A stretch of DNA of 64,000 bases from Lachnospiraceae bacterium UBA7179 (GTDB lineage: Bacteria; Bacillota; Clostridia; Lachnospirales; Lachnospiraceae): the NCBI GenBank assembly GCA_002491195.1, contig DKVL01000108.1:55132-119131 (forward strand). Reading direction: 5' to 3'. Both the position numbers and the translations under genes were made by a program. Below the pieces are notes generated by a model. It saw only the letters and a list, made by a program, of their open reading frames with translations, was not told where the DNA came from and searched no databases. Positions within the stretch are counted from its first letter, which is position 1. Every line of letters starts with the position of its first letter. Below, piece by piece: positions 18,393 to 28,887 of the stretch.

Positions 18393-19262
18393 TTACACAC
18401 TCTTTGCATCTTTTGGCAGTTTTCTCACATGCTCCAGAAACCCTCTCGCCGCTTTCCCTTCCTTGGCATTATATAGATACCCTAACTCACGCGCCACATA
18501 CATAGACATATCTTCAAACAAATCGCACATCCGCCAAACAGCCTCCCAGGCCTCCTCGACCTTCCCGCCAAAATAAGTGTCCAGATACCTCTGATACTCC
18601 TTAGCGTCAAGCCATCTGTACAGATACTTGGCTGACTTCCCGACACTGACTTGAAAATTGGTCTGAATACCGACCTTCCACGCAAGCATCTTTTCGAGCT
18701 GCTTGCGGACGACAAAATTGGCCATATCCTGCACATACGGGATCTCCTCCCGCCATAAGCCCTTCGCCAGATTGTTGCTGCACCACCAGAATTCATTTGT
18801 GCACGCCTGAAATTGAGCTTCCGTCGGCCGCTTCACACGATAATCCTCGTCGCTCGCCTCCGGTATCTCTGGCAGAATGTGCGCTTTATCCAGCAGAATC
18901 CTGCAAAGCTTGTCGTCAAAAATATGATCCGTTGCATGTGCGACAGACTCCACATGAAGGTCGATTCTGTTTCCATCATCAAACTGCATCAGCCAGCCGT
19001 ATAGATTTTCCTTGTCACCCGGTTCATCCGGACTCTCATCCGGATACTGCATATACAGAATATCACCGAAATGACGAATCCAGTTTTTATCCTCGATAAA
19101 AGGCCGTGTCTCCCGCACCACATACACAACATCATAATCCTGGAAAATGTCTTTTGGCACATTCACATTGGTCCTCGAACCATTCATGTATACTGCCAGA
19201 ATCCTGTCATCTGCATTTGCAATATCCAACAATAATTGATACATTTCTTTTTCGCTGCGCAT
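18393..19262 (-). CDS. Aminoglycoside 6-adenylyltransferase-like nucleotidyltransferase
   Basis: The 289-residue protein matches the ANT(6)/AadE family in length and motifs. It has LAVYMNGSRTN near the N-terminus, the metal-binding acidic pair in FQDYDVVYVV, DGNRIDLHVES for the third acidic residue, and the helical C-terminal domain with EFWWCSNNLAKGLWR. The family adenylylates streptomycin. Chromosomal versions in Clostridia need not confer resistance, so activity on the drug is uncertain. It seems to be a single gene between the heptose operon and the helical-repeat gene. Confidence 0.85.
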   Translation of the reverse strand: MRSEKEMYQLLLDIANADDRILAVYMNGSRTNVNVPKDIFQDYDVVYVVRETRPFIEDKNWIRHFGDILYMQYPDESPDEPGDKENLYGWLMQFDDGNRIDLHVESVAHATDHIFDDKLCRILLDKAHILPEIPEASDEDYRVKRPTEAQFQACTNEFWWCSNNLAKGLWREEIPYVQDMANFVVRKQLEKMLAWKVGIQTNFQVSVGKSAKYLYRWLDAKEYQRYLDTYFGGKVEEAWEAVWRMCDLFEDMSMYVARELGYLYNAKEGKAARGFLEHVRKLPKDAKSV

Positions 19263-19340
19263 ACTTGTCCTCCATCTTCGCGGGTTTTTGCCCTTTTACT
19301 GCTCCTGAACCTTTACCCAGATCCCAAAAAGCCTGATCAT

Positions 19341-20852
19341 TCACGCTTTCTTTTCAAACATTTGTTTTATTCTCTGCCGGAGATCCTCTCGCACTTCATC
19401 CGGCAGCAGACTTTTGAGATATTCCCCGAGTTCCGGCGACATCTCCTGTATGGACTGTGCACCGGAACTGTCCAGCCACTTCTCGAGCACAGAGAGAGCC
19501 ATATGCCTGTTGCGTACCACTGGAGATCTCAGCGCAGGCCTGATCAGCTTCTCACCCGTTCCTATATAGCTGCCCAATTCCTGCAAAATAAACGTCAACG
19601 CGTTATGTGCCGCATACGTCTCTCCCAGACCAACTTCATCCGCAGCGCCTGTTGCCAGATGCTCTACATCCAGCCTGTCATATGCCAGGTCAACAATCTC
19701 CTGAACCTTATAACCGTCCACGATCAGGCGTGAGGCGATCCACGCATTCTTCACGAAATCCTCCAAAACAGCCTCATACGCATATTCCTGATACTCTATT
19801 CCAAGGCGTCTTGCAATTTCAAATGCCTCACCTTGCTTTAGTGCTGACAGGATTGTATTCCTTACCTTAGATGCATGCAAAAATGCAGTCAGGCACGCGC
19901 CTAATGGCGAGGCAGAATCCGGATCTGCACCCTTGATATAGTCTTTCAGATTGAGCAGGACCACATAATCCTGCGCTTCGAGATCGGTCCGTGCCGTTGC
20001 CGCATCAAAAAAGGCCTGCATCACTTCCTCCTTATTGTCCAGCGCAGAAAGCCCTGCAACAGGTCCCTCATCCAGCATCGCATCCAGAATATCGGCAAGC
20101 CCGCGGTATGTATCCAAATCCAGATTGTCACTGCGAATCCGCGCAAGATAGTGCACCTTTTCAAAACAATCCAGCCCCGAGTATGCGGGAAGAACAGCAT
20201 TGCGTACGCCATTGCGCACCAGCCATTCCTCGATCTCGTCCGTATCCGCCTCGATCATGCGAACCAGGTGGACACGCCCCCAGCCTTCTACCTTTTTCAG
20301 GATCTCAAACAGTTCTTTATTCGGATTCTCCCAACTGCGCATCAGAAACGCCGCATACAGGGTAAACTCGTCCTCCAACGCCAAAATCCTGACATCCTGC
20401 TTGAGTTCCTCCTGCTGTTTCCAGTCGATCAGTTCCAGCAGCGACATCCCAAACTTCACCGCCTCCGCTTTCGTCCCCTCCCGCATCAGGCCAATCGCAA
20501 AATTCAGGACGTTTCCCGCGGGAAGTCTGTTCTGGTTGTCGATGATATATTCCTGAAACAGGTCAATATATCCCAGAACCTTATATTGCGCAGCAAATTC
20601 AGCAACAGCTTCCGCCGCCTCGTCCGTTCTGCCCTCGGCCGAACACTCAATCGCCTTTATCAGAAACGGATAGCCCTCCGACTCTTCCGATTCCTGACCT
20701 GCCGTGTGATAAAACAAGATCCCGTCCATCGCTCCTGGTGCAAACTTTACCCGCTCCTCGGGTCCTTCATCCGGCAGTGAAAAATCCGCAGGAAGTCTCC
20801 CATCCTCCGTCACTGCACTTTTGATCTGTTCCAAAATAGACTGCTCCATCAT
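19341..20852 (-). CDS. Alpha-helical repeat protein of unknown function
   Basis: The 503-residue acidic protein is almost wholly predicted helical, with paired helices resembling HEAT-like repeats, and has no signal peptide or membrane segment. No catalytic motif is visible. The N-terminus (EDGRLPADFSLPDE) is followed by a region rich in Glu and Ala. The start has an AAGGGGAA site about 5 bases upstream. I do not recognise a function. It stands alone between an ANT(6)-like gene and a divergent ATPase gene. Confidence 0.7.
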   Translation of the reverse strand: MMEQSILEQIKSAVTEDGRLPADFSLPDEGPEERVKFAPGAMDGILFYHTAGQESEESEGYPFLIKAIECSAEGRTDEAAEAVAEFAAQYKVLGYIDLFQEYIIDNQNRLPAGNVLNFAIGLMREGTKAEAVKFGMSLLELIDWKQQEELKQDVRILALEDEFTLYAAFLMRSWENPNKELFEILKKVEGWGRVHLVRMIEADTDEIEEWLVRNGVRNAVLPAYSGLDCFEKVHYLARIRSDNLDLDTYRGLADILDAMLDEGPVAGLSALDNKEEVMQAFFDAATARTDLEAQDYVVLLNLKDYIKGADPDSASPLGACLTAFLHASKVRNTILSALKQGEAFEIARRLGIEYQEYAYEAVLEDFVKNAWIASRLIVDGYKVQEIVDLAYDRLDVEHLATGAADEVGLGETYAAHNALTFILQELGSYIGTGEKLIRPALRSPVVRNRHMALSVLEKWLDSSGAQSIQEMSPELGEYLKSLLPDEVREDLRQRIKQMFEKKA

Positions 20853-20969
20853 GATTCCCCTTTCCTTCTGTTTCTACAGATCCTTACTGTTTCATAAAAT
20901 TAATCCTACCCTATCAAGTCAAACTTGTAAACTACTTTGTAGTATAATTCAGAAAAACAAATATCAAAC

Positions 20970-20998
20970 TTGATAAAAAGAAACAATCTTTGTATAAT
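20970..20998 (+). promoter_or_regulatory. Sigma-A type promoter for the DUF4143 ATPase gene
   Basis: TTGATA is followed by 17 bases and TATAAT, close to the consensus. The start codon lies 111 bases downstream, and the leader is A-rich with repeated AATTCAGAAAAA segments but no clear riboswitch. Confidence 0.65.
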
Positions 20999-21108
20999 AC
21001 AAATAGAGACTACTATTCCTTTTTTGTATAAAATTCAGAAAAAGAATACCGATTAAAATACAGATTAAAAATCCAAATAAAAAGTTTGCATTAAAAGGAG
21101 GACTTTCA

Positions 21109-22338
21109 ATGTATATCCATCGCATCATGGAATCCAAATTAAACAATTTATCAGAGCACTTCCCCGTCGTCATCGTCTGCGGCGCCAGACAAGTTGGAAA
21201 GACAACCTTATTAAACCGCCTAAAAGAACTATCTGCAAACGAGAAAAACAAACAAATTCAATATGTAACACTCGACTATCCCCGTATCAGAAATCTTGCA
21301 AGAGAAGATCCTGAACTATTTTTACAGCAGTATCGGGCCCCCCTGATCATTGACGAGATCCAGTATGCCCCGGAACTGCTGTCCTATATCAAAATATACG
21401 TTGACCGTTCCGGGCAAAATGGTATGTATTATCTGACCGGTTCCCAAATGTTCCATATGATGCACAACGTGAGTGAATCCCTTGCTGGCAGAGTGGGAAT
21501 CCTGTCTATGTACTCCCTGTCACGCGCCGAAATTGAACAGCGTCCATCAACGTCCTTCCGGCCTGACCGGGTTCCAATGACAGAGTCGGACGATACGATC
21601 ACAGACCTTTTCGAAAAAATATACAGAGGCGGAATGCCTCGTATGATCACAGACAAAGACCTGCTTGCAGAGGATTATTTCGGCGCCTATATGCAGACCT
21701 ATCTGGAGCGCGATATCCGCGACCTTGTTCACATCAAAGAGGAAGGCAGGTTCTTAAAATTCCTGTCATGCACTGCAGCGAGAACAAGCCAGGAAGTAAA
21801 CCTTGCCGATCTGGCAAAAGATGTGGAAATCGACCGCAAGACTGCTGACAGCTGGCTTTCGATCTTAGTGTCCTCCGGACTTGTATACTTGCTGCCCCCC
21901 TATTCAGGAAATACGATTAAGCGTATTGTCAAACGCCCAAAACTCTATTTTATGGACACTGGTCTTGCGTGCTATCTTTCCATGTGGAATAATCCCAGAG
22001 CCCTGGAACTGTCCGCCATGGCCGGGGCAATGTTTGAAAACTATGTGATATCTGAGATTATCAAAGGATATGCCAATCAAGGAATCAACGCCCGCAGCCG
22101 CCTTTGCTATTATCGGGATAACAACGGCATGGAAATCGATCTCATTATTCTGGAAAACGGGAGATTATATCCTGTCGAAATCAAGAAAAGCGCAGATCCC
22201 GGCAAAGGCGCACTAAAAAATTTCAGCGTGCTTGCCAACCTGCCGGAGACGATCGGCGAAGGCGCCGTGATCTGTATGACACCGCTCGTCATACCTCTGG
22301 ATGAAAAAAATAAATTAGTTCCAGTAAAATGTATTTAG
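21109..22338 (+). CDS. AAA-family ATPase with DUF4143 domain
   Basis: The 409-residue protein has a Walker A motif GARQVGKTTLL at residues 25-35, Walker B-like APLIIDEIQYAPEL and the sensor LTGSQMFHMM. The C-terminal DUF4143 region carries FENYVISEI and YYRDNNGMEIDLI...VEIKKS, a PD-(D/E)XK-like nuclease core. The start follows AAAAGGAGGA by 8 bases. This superfamily is common in gut Clostridia and Bacteroidetes and its function is not settled. It has its own promoter and seems to be a single gene. Confidence 0.88.
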   Translation: MYIHRIMESKLNNLSEHFPVVIVCGARQVGKTTLLNRLKELSANEKNKQIQYVTLDYPRIRNLAREDPELFLQQYRAPLIIDEIQYAPELLSYIKIYVDRSGQNGMYYLTGSQMFHMMHNVSESLAGRVGILSMYSLSRAEIEQRPSTSFRPDRVPMTESDDTITDLFEKIYRGGMPRMITDKDLLAEDYFGAYMQTYLERDIRDLVHIKEEGRFLKFLSCTAARTSQEVNLADLAKDVEIDRKTADSWLSILVSSGLVYLLPPYSGNTIKRIVKRPKLYFMDTGLACYLSMWNNPRALELSAMAGAMFENYVISEIIKGYANQGINARSRLCYYRDNNGMEIDLIILENGRLYPVEIKKSADPGKGALKNFSVLANLPETIGEGAVICMTPLVIPLDEKNKLVPVKCI

Positions 22339-22412
22339 TCCTCCTTACTGGAACCTATTCAAATAATTGTCATATTTTAAAGATAAGTTGATTTATAATA
22401 GGGAGGTGCGAT

Positions 22413-23297
22413 ATGCCTCCAAGAACCATGGCAAAATACGATATCGCAATCTTAGGCGGCGACAGGCGGACGGCGTGCATGGCACCGATATTGGCTGAAA
22501 AAGGTTATCGGGTTCTCTGTTTCCGCACAGTCAACATCCCCTGCAGTCCCTCCATAAAATCGAAATTATCCTTCACGGACTCCCTGCGTGAGGCCCTCGA
22601 CTCCGCGCCCGTGATCATAGGCGGCATTCCGTTCACAAAGTCCGATTCCCTCTACTGCGAGGAAAATTCTGATGCTGCAATCAGTATCTCAGAACTGCAG
22701 CGGGGCATCCACAAGCACCAGAAAATCTTTGCGGGCGTCATACCGGACGACTTCCGCAAGACCTGTGAGGAGCGGGAGATCCACTGCCATGACTTTATGC
22801 GCGATGAACCGATGTCTCTGTACAATGCCGTCTCCACCGCGGAGGGCGCTATTTTAGAAGCGCTGCTGCACAAGGACACAAACCTCCACATGAGCAATAC
22901 CCTCGTGCTGGGTTACGGCCGATGCGGCAAGATCATCGCTGACCGCCTGCAGGGACTCCACGCCTGCGTTACCGTGTGCTCCAACGACGCCAATGAGCTC
23001 GCTCTCGCGTGCGCCCTCGGATTCGAGACGCTGCACCTGTCAAAGCTGTGGAATAACATCTGCTGCTATGAGTACATCTTTAATACCATCCCAGCCCGTG
23101 TCCTGAACCGCAGATGCCTCGAGAAAGTGTCGCCAAACGCCATCGTTATCGACATCGCCTCCAACAAGACAGGCGCCGATTATGAGACTGCCCGGAAATT
23201 AAACGTAAACATTCACTTCTGCCCGGGACTTCCCGGAAAATACGCCGGAGAAAGCTGCGCAAAATATTTAACTGAATATGTCATCAACAGACTATAG
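22413..23297 (+). CDS. dpaA: Dipicolinate synthase subunit A
   Basis: The 294-residue Rossmann-fold protein starts YDIAILGGDRRTACMA and carries a second nucleotide-binding loop LVLGYGRCGKIIADRL near residue 165, as in SpoVFA. With DpaB it oxidises the dihydrodipicolinate-pathway intermediate to dipicolinic acid, the main small molecule of the spore core. The start is fixed by GGGAGGTG 5 bases before ATG. No clear sigma-E or sigma-K box was identified, although mother-cell expression is expected. It is followed 14 bp later by dpaB. Confidence 0.93.
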   Translation: MPPRTMAKYDIAILGGDRRTACMAPILAEKGYRVLCFRTVNIPCSPSIKSKLSFTDSLREALDSAPVIIGGIPFTKSDSLYCEENSDAAISISELQRGIHKHQKIFAGVIPDDFRKTCEEREIHCHDFMRDEPMSLYNAVSTAEGAILEALLHKDTNLHMSNTLVLGYGRCGKIIADRLQGLHACVTVCSNDANELALACALGFETLHLSKLWNNICCYEYIFNTIPARVLNRRCLEKVSPNAIVIDIASNKTGADYETARKLNVNIHFCPGLPGKYAGESCAKYLTEYVINRL

Positions 23298-23311
23298 GAG
23301 GCCTGATCTAC

Positions 23312-23899
23312 ATGGAAATCAAAGGAAAAAAAATTGGAATCGCACTGACCGGCTCTTTCTGTACTTTTGAAAAAACCTTCACAGAACTGCAAAAGCTGTC
23401 TGACGCCGGCGCTGACATCTACCCGATCCTGTCAGACGCGTCCCAGACGATCGAGAGCCGCTTCGGAAAACCCGACACATATATCGCGAAAATAAAAGAA
23501 ATCACAGGAAAAGAACCAATTGTAACCATCCCCGGCGCAGAACCAATCGGCCCGAAAGCGTATCTCGACGCACTGGCAATCCTCCCCTGCACCGGAAACA
23601 CCGCCGCAAAGCTTGCAAACGGCATTACCGACACGCCGGTCCTCATGGCGGCCAAAGCCCACATGCGCAACAACAAGCCCCTCGTCATCTCCATCTCAAC
23701 CAACGACGGACTCGGCATGAACCTGAAGAATATCGGGCTGTTGTGCAACAGCAAAAATATCTACTTTGTCCCATTCGGACAGGATAACTATCAGACAAAA
23801 CCAAACTCTCTGGTCGCGCACGTTGAACTATTGATACCGACACTGGAAATGGCGCTGGAACACAAACAGTATCAGCCAATCCTCAAAGACTACATGTGA
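23312..23899 (+). CDS. dpaB: Dipicolinate synthase subunit B
   Basis: The 195-residue flavoprotein-fold subunit begins with KKIGIALTGSFCTFEK and has LPCTGNTAAKLANGITDTPV, the FMN-binding-like segment of SpoVFB. It pairs with DpaA. The ribosome site AGGAGG lies between the two genes. Its presence is the best evidence in the window that the host forms heat-resistant spores. Confidence 0.94.
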   Translation: MEIKGKKIGIALTGSFCTFEKTFTELQKLSDAGADIYPILSDASQTIESRFGKPDTYIAKIKEITGKEPIVTIPGAEPIGPKAYLDALAILPCTGNTAAKLANGITDTPVLMAAKAHMRNNKPLVISISTNDGLGMNLKNIGLLCNSKNIYFVPFGQDNYQTKPNSLVAHVELLIPTLEMALEHKQYQPILKDYM

Positions 23900-23982
23900 C
23901 GATCCAGTTCCATCATCACAATCTGCAGGCATCAAGTCCTGCAAAGTATGTTGAATCATTTTTATAGAAAAGGAAATAGAAA

Positions 23983-25848
23983 ATGTGTGGAATCGCAGGC
24001 TTTAGCAGTTTTCATGTAAACTATAAGGAAGAATCCGCAAGATGGTTCTCCATCCTGCAGAAGATGAATACCCGCCAGCATCACCGCGGACCGGATGAAA
24101 ACGGAGTCTGGCTGTCAAGAAACTGCGGACTCTCCCACACCCGTCTGTCCATTCTGGACCTCGAATACGGAAAGCAGCCCATGGCAAGGCAGCTTGAAAA
24201 CCACCGCGCTGTCATCTGTTACAACGGTGAGATCTACAACATGCCCAGCCTCCGCCGCGAACTGGAGAAGGAAGGCATCGTCTTTGAAACCACCTGCGAT
24301 ACAGAAGTGATCCTGATGGGATATCTCCTTCATGGCACTTCTTATATCACACAATTAAATGGTATTTTTTCCTTTGCCATATACGATGAAACACTGCAAC
24401 GGTTATATCTGTTTCGTGACAGACTCGGTGTAAAACCTTTGTTTTATACCCTCTTTGGCAACACCCTCATCTTTTCCTCCGAGCTGAAAGGAATCCTGTG
24501 CTTTCCTGACTTTAAAGTACAGGTTGACCGCGACGGGCTCTGTGAGATTTTCGGTCTTGGCCCTGCAAAGACCTATGGAAAGGGTGTTTTTAAAAATATA
24601 GATGAGCTGCTGCCGGGACATTATCTCGAATATTACGGCTCCGATTTTTCCCAGCACCTATCCACAAAGTGCTACTGGAAACTGGAGAGTTATCCACATA
24701 AAGATGACTGGCAAAACACAGTCGAGAAAACCCGGTATCTGGTCACAGACGCAATCCGGCTGCAAATGCTCTCTGATGTGCCTGTCTGTACCTTCTTATC
24801 GGGCGGTGTGGACAGTAGTCTTGTCACAGCGGTATGCAGCAGCGAGCTTCAAAAGCAGGGTAAGAGGCTCGATACATACTCCTTTGACTTCAAGGACAAC
24901 GATAAAAATTTCAGGGCAAACGCTTTTCAGCCCTCACAGGACAGACCGTGGGTTGATCTGATGATCGCCCACTGCCATACCAACCATCAATACCTTGAAT
25001 GTTCCAACACAGATTTGTATGAATATTTATTCGAGGCGGTCGATGCCAGAGACCTTCCATGCATGGCGGATGTCGAGGCATCCATGCTCTACTTCTGCAA
25101 GAGAGTCGCCGCCAGCCACAAAGTCACCTTAACGGGGGAGTGCGCCGATGAAATCTTCGGCGGTTATCCATGGTTCCACAAGAAAGAATGCTTTGACGCG
25201 GACTGTTTCCCATGGTCAATGGATTTCTCACCGCGCACCATGCTCCTGAAGGACAGTGTATTATCCATTCTCCCCCTGAAGGAATATGCCCATGCCGCGT
25301 ATGCGAAAACCATATCGGAAGTCCCTGTTTTAGAGGGAGAAAACAGCGAAGAAAAACGCAGACGGGAAATTTCTTATCTCAATATTAAGTGGTTTATGCA
25401 GACGCTGCTTGACCGCATGGACCGCACAAGTATGCACGCAGGCCTCGAGGCGCGCGTTCCGTTCGCCGACCACCGCATCGTGGAATATCTGTGGAATGTA
25501 CCATGGTCCATGAAATGCAAGGACGGCGTGGTCAAAGGGCTGCTGCGCGCCGCTGCGGACGGACTGCTCCCCGGCGAGGTTTTATACCGCAGGAAGAGTC
25601 CCTACCCCAAAACTTACGATCCCGCCTACGAAAATCTGCTGCGCACCGCGATCGTGGAAACACTGTCCGACACGCGCGCCCCGCTACGGGAACTGATCGA
25701 CCTGAATAAAGTGCTCGACTACATCAGCCAGCCTTCAGACTATGGCAGACCGTTCTACGGACAGCTCATGGCAGGGCCTCAGCTACTTGCGTATCTGCTG
25801 CAGGTCAACTACTGGCTGCGGAACTATAATATTGAGCTGTTGATTTAA
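23983..25848 (+). CDS. asnB: Asparagine synthase, glutamine-hydrolysing
   Basis: The 621-residue enzyme begins MCGIAGF with Cys2 as the glutaminase nucleophile, followed by HRGPDENG and a class II amidotransferase domain to about residue 210. The synthetase domain has the PP-loop FLSGGVDSSLV near residue 270 and GECADEIFGGYPW. It makes asparagine from aspartate, glutamine and ATP. The start follows AAAGGAA by about 7 bases. A GC-rich imperfect hairpin (25865-25897) after the stop may end transcription. Confidence 0.93.
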   Translation: MCGIAGFSSFHVNYKEESARWFSILQKMNTRQHHRGPDENGVWLSRNCGLSHTRLSILDLEYGKQPMARQLENHRAVICYNGEIYNMPSLRRELEKEGIVFETTCDTEVILMGYLLHGTSYITQLNGIFSFAIYDETLQRLYLFRDRLGVKPLFYTLFGNTLIFSSELKGILCFPDFKVQVDRDGLCEIFGLGPAKTYGKGVFKNIDELLPGHYLEYYGSDFSQHLSTKCYWKLESYPHKDDWQNTVEKTRYLVTDAIRLQMLSDVPVCTFLSGGVDSSLVTAVCSSELQKQGKRLDTYSFDFKDNDKNFRANAFQPSQDRPWVDLMIAHCHTNHQYLECSNTDLYEYLFEAVDARDLPCMADVEASMLYFCKRVAASHKVTLTGECADEIFGGYPWFHKKECFDADCFPWSMDFSPRTMLLKDSVLSILPLKEYAHAAYAKTISEVPVLEGENSEEKRRREISYLNIKWFMQTLLDRMDRTSMHAGLEARVPFADHRIVEYLWNVPWSMKCKDGVVKGLLRAAADGLLPGEVLYRRKSPYPKTYDPAYENLLRTAIVETLSDTRAPLRELIDLNKVLDYISQPSDYGRPFYGQLMAGPQLLAYLLQVNYWLRNYNIELLI

Positions 25849-25908
25849 CCTTTCCCTACTCGCCGCGCAGGGTGCATCTCCTTACGCACCTCTGCGCATC
25901 ACAAAAGA

Positions 25909-27633
25909 CTATCCGATCAGGCACTCTTTTCCCTGAAACGCAAAACCGTACTTTCTTATTTTCTCTGGCGCAAAGCCTTCCGCTACCAGTTCCGCCTCGT
26001 ACCTGTTTTCCTCAATCTGCTTATGGGCGTTGGCAAGGGTTTCCTCCAGATCTTTCTCCCTTTTGGGCTTATGCACCTTAAATTCTATAATGTAAGCGCA
26101 GTCCGCCTCCCTGTCTAATGGTTTCATAATGATATCATACCTGCCAAAGCCGCTTTCCCTGTTGGATCTGATTACAAACCTGCCGTTCAGTTCCACCATA
26201 AGCCCCAGCACGAAACCATGGTAAAACCGCTCCGGGGCATCCTTGTGCGACGCGCTCTTTGCAATGTCAAAATTGGAAAAACTGCAAAGCGCAATATCAT
26301 TCATGAATTCATTCATATAATCAACATCATTCATCAGCAGCGCCTTGATAAAACCGTTGTATGCTGTCTGTGTGGCACTGTGAAACCAACCATTCACCAT
26401 ATCCTGGAACATCCGCTTCACTTCAAAGTTTGTCAATGCCAGTGTATAGGCCGGATTCTTCTCGTCATCCTCCTTTACTTCCTCGACGCCCAATACCTTT
26501 AAATATCCAGCCGCAAGCAGCAGACTCCAGACTGCATCTTCATTTCCGTCAAGCTGGTTGAACACAATCTGCTCGTCAATGCGCGCCTCGAAGTTTTTTC
26601 CCTGCAGCAAATCTTCCATTGTCTGTTTTATTTCTGTGCTGCCTCGTTGTATAAGGAAATTGGCAAGACTGTTTGCGCTTGTGTTCGCCCAGTAAGCTGC
26701 ATATTTTCCGTTTTTCCTTATAAAGGAAGCAATAGACCATGGGTTATAAATGTCCGTATACCTGCCAAACGTAAAACCGTCATACCACTGCTTTACCCCC
26801 CGTTTCTCGCTGCCCAATCCCATATCATCAAGCGCTTTAAAAACCTCCTCTTCCGTAAATCCAAAGGACGTTGCATAATCATCGGAAGTCGTTGTCACAA
26901 CATCCAGATTATTTAGACCTGAAAAAGTACTCTCCTTCGCTATTCTTGTTATTCCTGTAATCATCCCACGTTCTATATGGCTGTTTGTCTTAAAGGTGCT
27001 ATTGAAAAATAATCTGAAAAATGAAACAGTCTCCTCCCAGTTACCTGCAAGCCACGCTTCCTGCATCGGAGTATCATATTCATCCAGTAAGACGATCACC
27101 TTCCTGCCATAATGCCTTTCAAGAAAAATACAAAGGCTGTTTATAGCTGTATACGCAGTGGTATCGTCCATTTTGACATTGACAGATGCAAAACTGTCCC
27201 TGTCGTCATCGTTAAATTCCTCCGAATCCATAATATCGCGGTTCTCCATATAAACATTGGATATGATCCGCTTAAACGCCGTTTTAATCCCTTCCACATC
27301 TCCCGTTTTAACGGACGCAAAACTTAGGAATATCACCGGATATGTCCCCTGAAGCCGCCTGTATTTATAATCTCCGTCCGGAGATTTTTCGTCCCAGACA
27401 GACAGCCCTTCAAACAGATCGCCTCTATTTGCATATTTATTGGAGAAAAAGCACTCCAACATACTCATATTCAACGTCTTTCCGAATCGCCGCGGACGCG
27501 TGATGAGCGTTACATCAGAACCGCTCTCCCACCACTCCTTAATAAATCTCGTCTTATCCACATAGAAAAATCCCCGCTCCCTGATCCTGTCAAACTGCTG
27601 CACGCCTATGTTCACTACCATCCGATTATCCAT
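25909..27633 (-). CDS. AAA-ATPase with C-terminal PD-(D/E)XK nuclease domain (copy 1)
   Basis: The 574-residue protein has the AAA-ATPase-like region with RPRRFGKTLNMSMLE (Walker A) and VIVLLDEYDTPM (Walker B). The C-terminal PDDEXK_9 core follows: GFGRYDIIMKP, then YIIEFKVHKP, with the acidic and lysine residues of a nuclease. ATG 27633 follows GAGGTG and lines up with the start of the paralogue at 40039-41736, which it resembles along its whole length. The role is unknown; proteins of this type are multicopy in gut bacteria and have been proposed as mobile or defence elements. Confidence 0.88.
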   Translation of the reverse strand: MDNRMVVNIGVQQFDRIRERGFFYVDKTRFIKEWWESGSDVTLITRPRRFGKTLNMSMLECFFSNKYANRGDLFEGLSVWDEKSPDGDYKYRRLQGTYPVIFLSFASVKTGDVEGIKTAFKRIISNVYMENRDIMDSEEFNDDDRDSFASVNVKMDDTTAYTAINSLCIFLERHYGRKVIVLLDEYDTPMQEAWLAGNWEETVSFFRLFFNSTFKTNSHIERGMITGITRIAKESTFSGLNNLDVVTTTSDDYATSFGFTEEEVFKALDDMGLGSEKRGVKQWYDGFTFGRYTDIYNPWSIASFIRKNGKYAAYWANTSANSLANFLIQRGSTEIKQTMEDLLQGKNFEARIDEQIVFNQLDGNEDAVWSLLLAAGYLKVLGVEEVKEDDEKNPAYTLALTNFEVKRMFQDMVNGWFHSATQTAYNGFIKALLMNDVDYMNEFMNDIALCSFSNFDIAKSASHKDAPERFYHGFVLGLMVELNGRFVIRSNRESGFGRYDIIMKPLDREADCAYIIEFKVHKPKREKDLEETLANAHKQIEENRYEAELVAEGFAPEKIRKYGFAFQGKECLIG

Positions 27634-27774
27634 ATCCGCACCTCTGCCCTTTCCATCCATACAAATCTGTATTCCTGCAATCTATTCTAAATAATAGTAT
27701 ATATATATTATAAAAAATGCGCAACCATCATGAGCGTTTCGCAATCTTTTCGTCCTTTTGATGACAGATCATTT

Positions 27775-28782
27775 CTAATTCAGTACAGTATTCAGATAAT
27801 CTTTTACATGTGACAGATCAGCCAGACCAATATGATATTTTTGAGAAATACGGCTGTAGTATGCATAAATCCTCTCCACGTCCATAACTGTATGACACGC
27901 CTCCCTCTCCGTAAACCCTTTCCGCGCCTCTATATAAGGTTCTTCCCGATGACAGATTTCTTCCAACGCCTTTGCGCTGTATATGTCAAAATAGTACCTT
28001 TTAACAGCGTTTAAGATTCTCCATTCCTGATCCTCAAACGCTGCTGTTTCTTCCACTCTTGGCAGCGGTGCAGCCTTAAATTGTTGAAAGACATCGTATA
28101 CACATGGATAAACCGCGCCATGTACCCATGCCTGACACTCATCGTCAAACAGGGCTTTCCCCAGCAATGCCCTGCTCCATCCCTGCACAAAATACAATAA
28201 TTTCTGCAAGGCCAGATGGGTGATCGGCGCATCCTCCGAAGACTGCGACAGAAACCAGTTGACCACGCCGAATATTTTCCCATGCTTCTCCTCTACTTTG
28301 CCAATCTCGTGCTGGCATGCCGTCTGGGCTTTTTTGAATAATTTTTCGTCACCCTTCTCCAACCGCTCATCATGAAAATTCTGCAGCCGCATCTGGAAAG
28401 CATAAGGATTTTTCAATTCTTTGAGTTTGTTGCTATTCCCAATATTTGGTGTATAATTCCCGCCGATATACCTTGTGAGCGTTATCTCTCCCCATCCCAG
28501 CAGCCTGCTCAGAAATTTCTGGCTCACATTGTATAAGTGCAAAATCTCCAATATCTCATCGCGCGTGATCACTCCGCACTGCTGCCGTATCCTATCATTT
28601 GCCCTTTGCGCAATCTCTTTCTCAAGCGCTTCATCGTAGATCGGAGTGCCGCATATTTTGCAAAACGGAACAGTAACAGTCAATTCAAAATCATATCCAT
28701 CCCCTTTGTAATCTCTTGTCGTATCCCTTAACTCAAATGTATTTTCTGCCCCACATTCAAAACACATCATTTCTTTTTCCAT
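27775..28782 (-). CDS. Panacea-domain antitoxin with MqsA-like zinc finger and HTH
   Basis: The 335-residue protein has an N-terminal YgiT/MqsA zinc finger (CFECG and CKICG pairs), an HTH region near residues 75-125 (ITRDEILEILHLYNVSQ, then LGWGEITLTRYI) and a C-terminal Panacea/SocA-like domain (LALQKLLYFVQGW). Panacea domains neutralise diverse toxins, and the MqsA-like part binds operator DNA. ATG 28782 follows AAAGGGG. A decayed MqsR-like toxin gene lies directly upstream with a palindrome-flanked promoter, the normal toxin-first order. Whether this antitoxin now has a partner is unclear. Confidence 0.85.
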   Translation of the reverse strand: MEKEMMCFECGAENTFELRDTTRDYKGDGYDFELTVTVPFCKICGTPIYDEALEKEIAQRANDRIRQQCGVITRDEILEILHLYNVSQKFLSRLLGWGEITLTRYIGGNYTPNIGNSNKLKELKNPYAFQMRLQNFHDERLEKGDEKLFKKAQTACQHEIGKVEEKHGKIFGVVNWFLSQSSEDAPITHLALQKLLYFVQGWSRALLGKALFDDECQAWVHGAVYPCVYDVFQQFKAAPLPRVEETAAFEDQEWRILNAVKRYYFDIYSAKALEEICHREEPYIEARKGFTEREACHTVMDVERIYAYYSRISQKYHIGLADLSHVKDYLNTVLN

Positions 28783-28887
28783 ATCACTGCCCCTTTCTGC
28801 GTTTGTCATCGTACTTCCTATTATAATATGTATTTTATTTATATTCATTCGACAGCAGTTCACTGCCGAATGAATATATATTTTTTT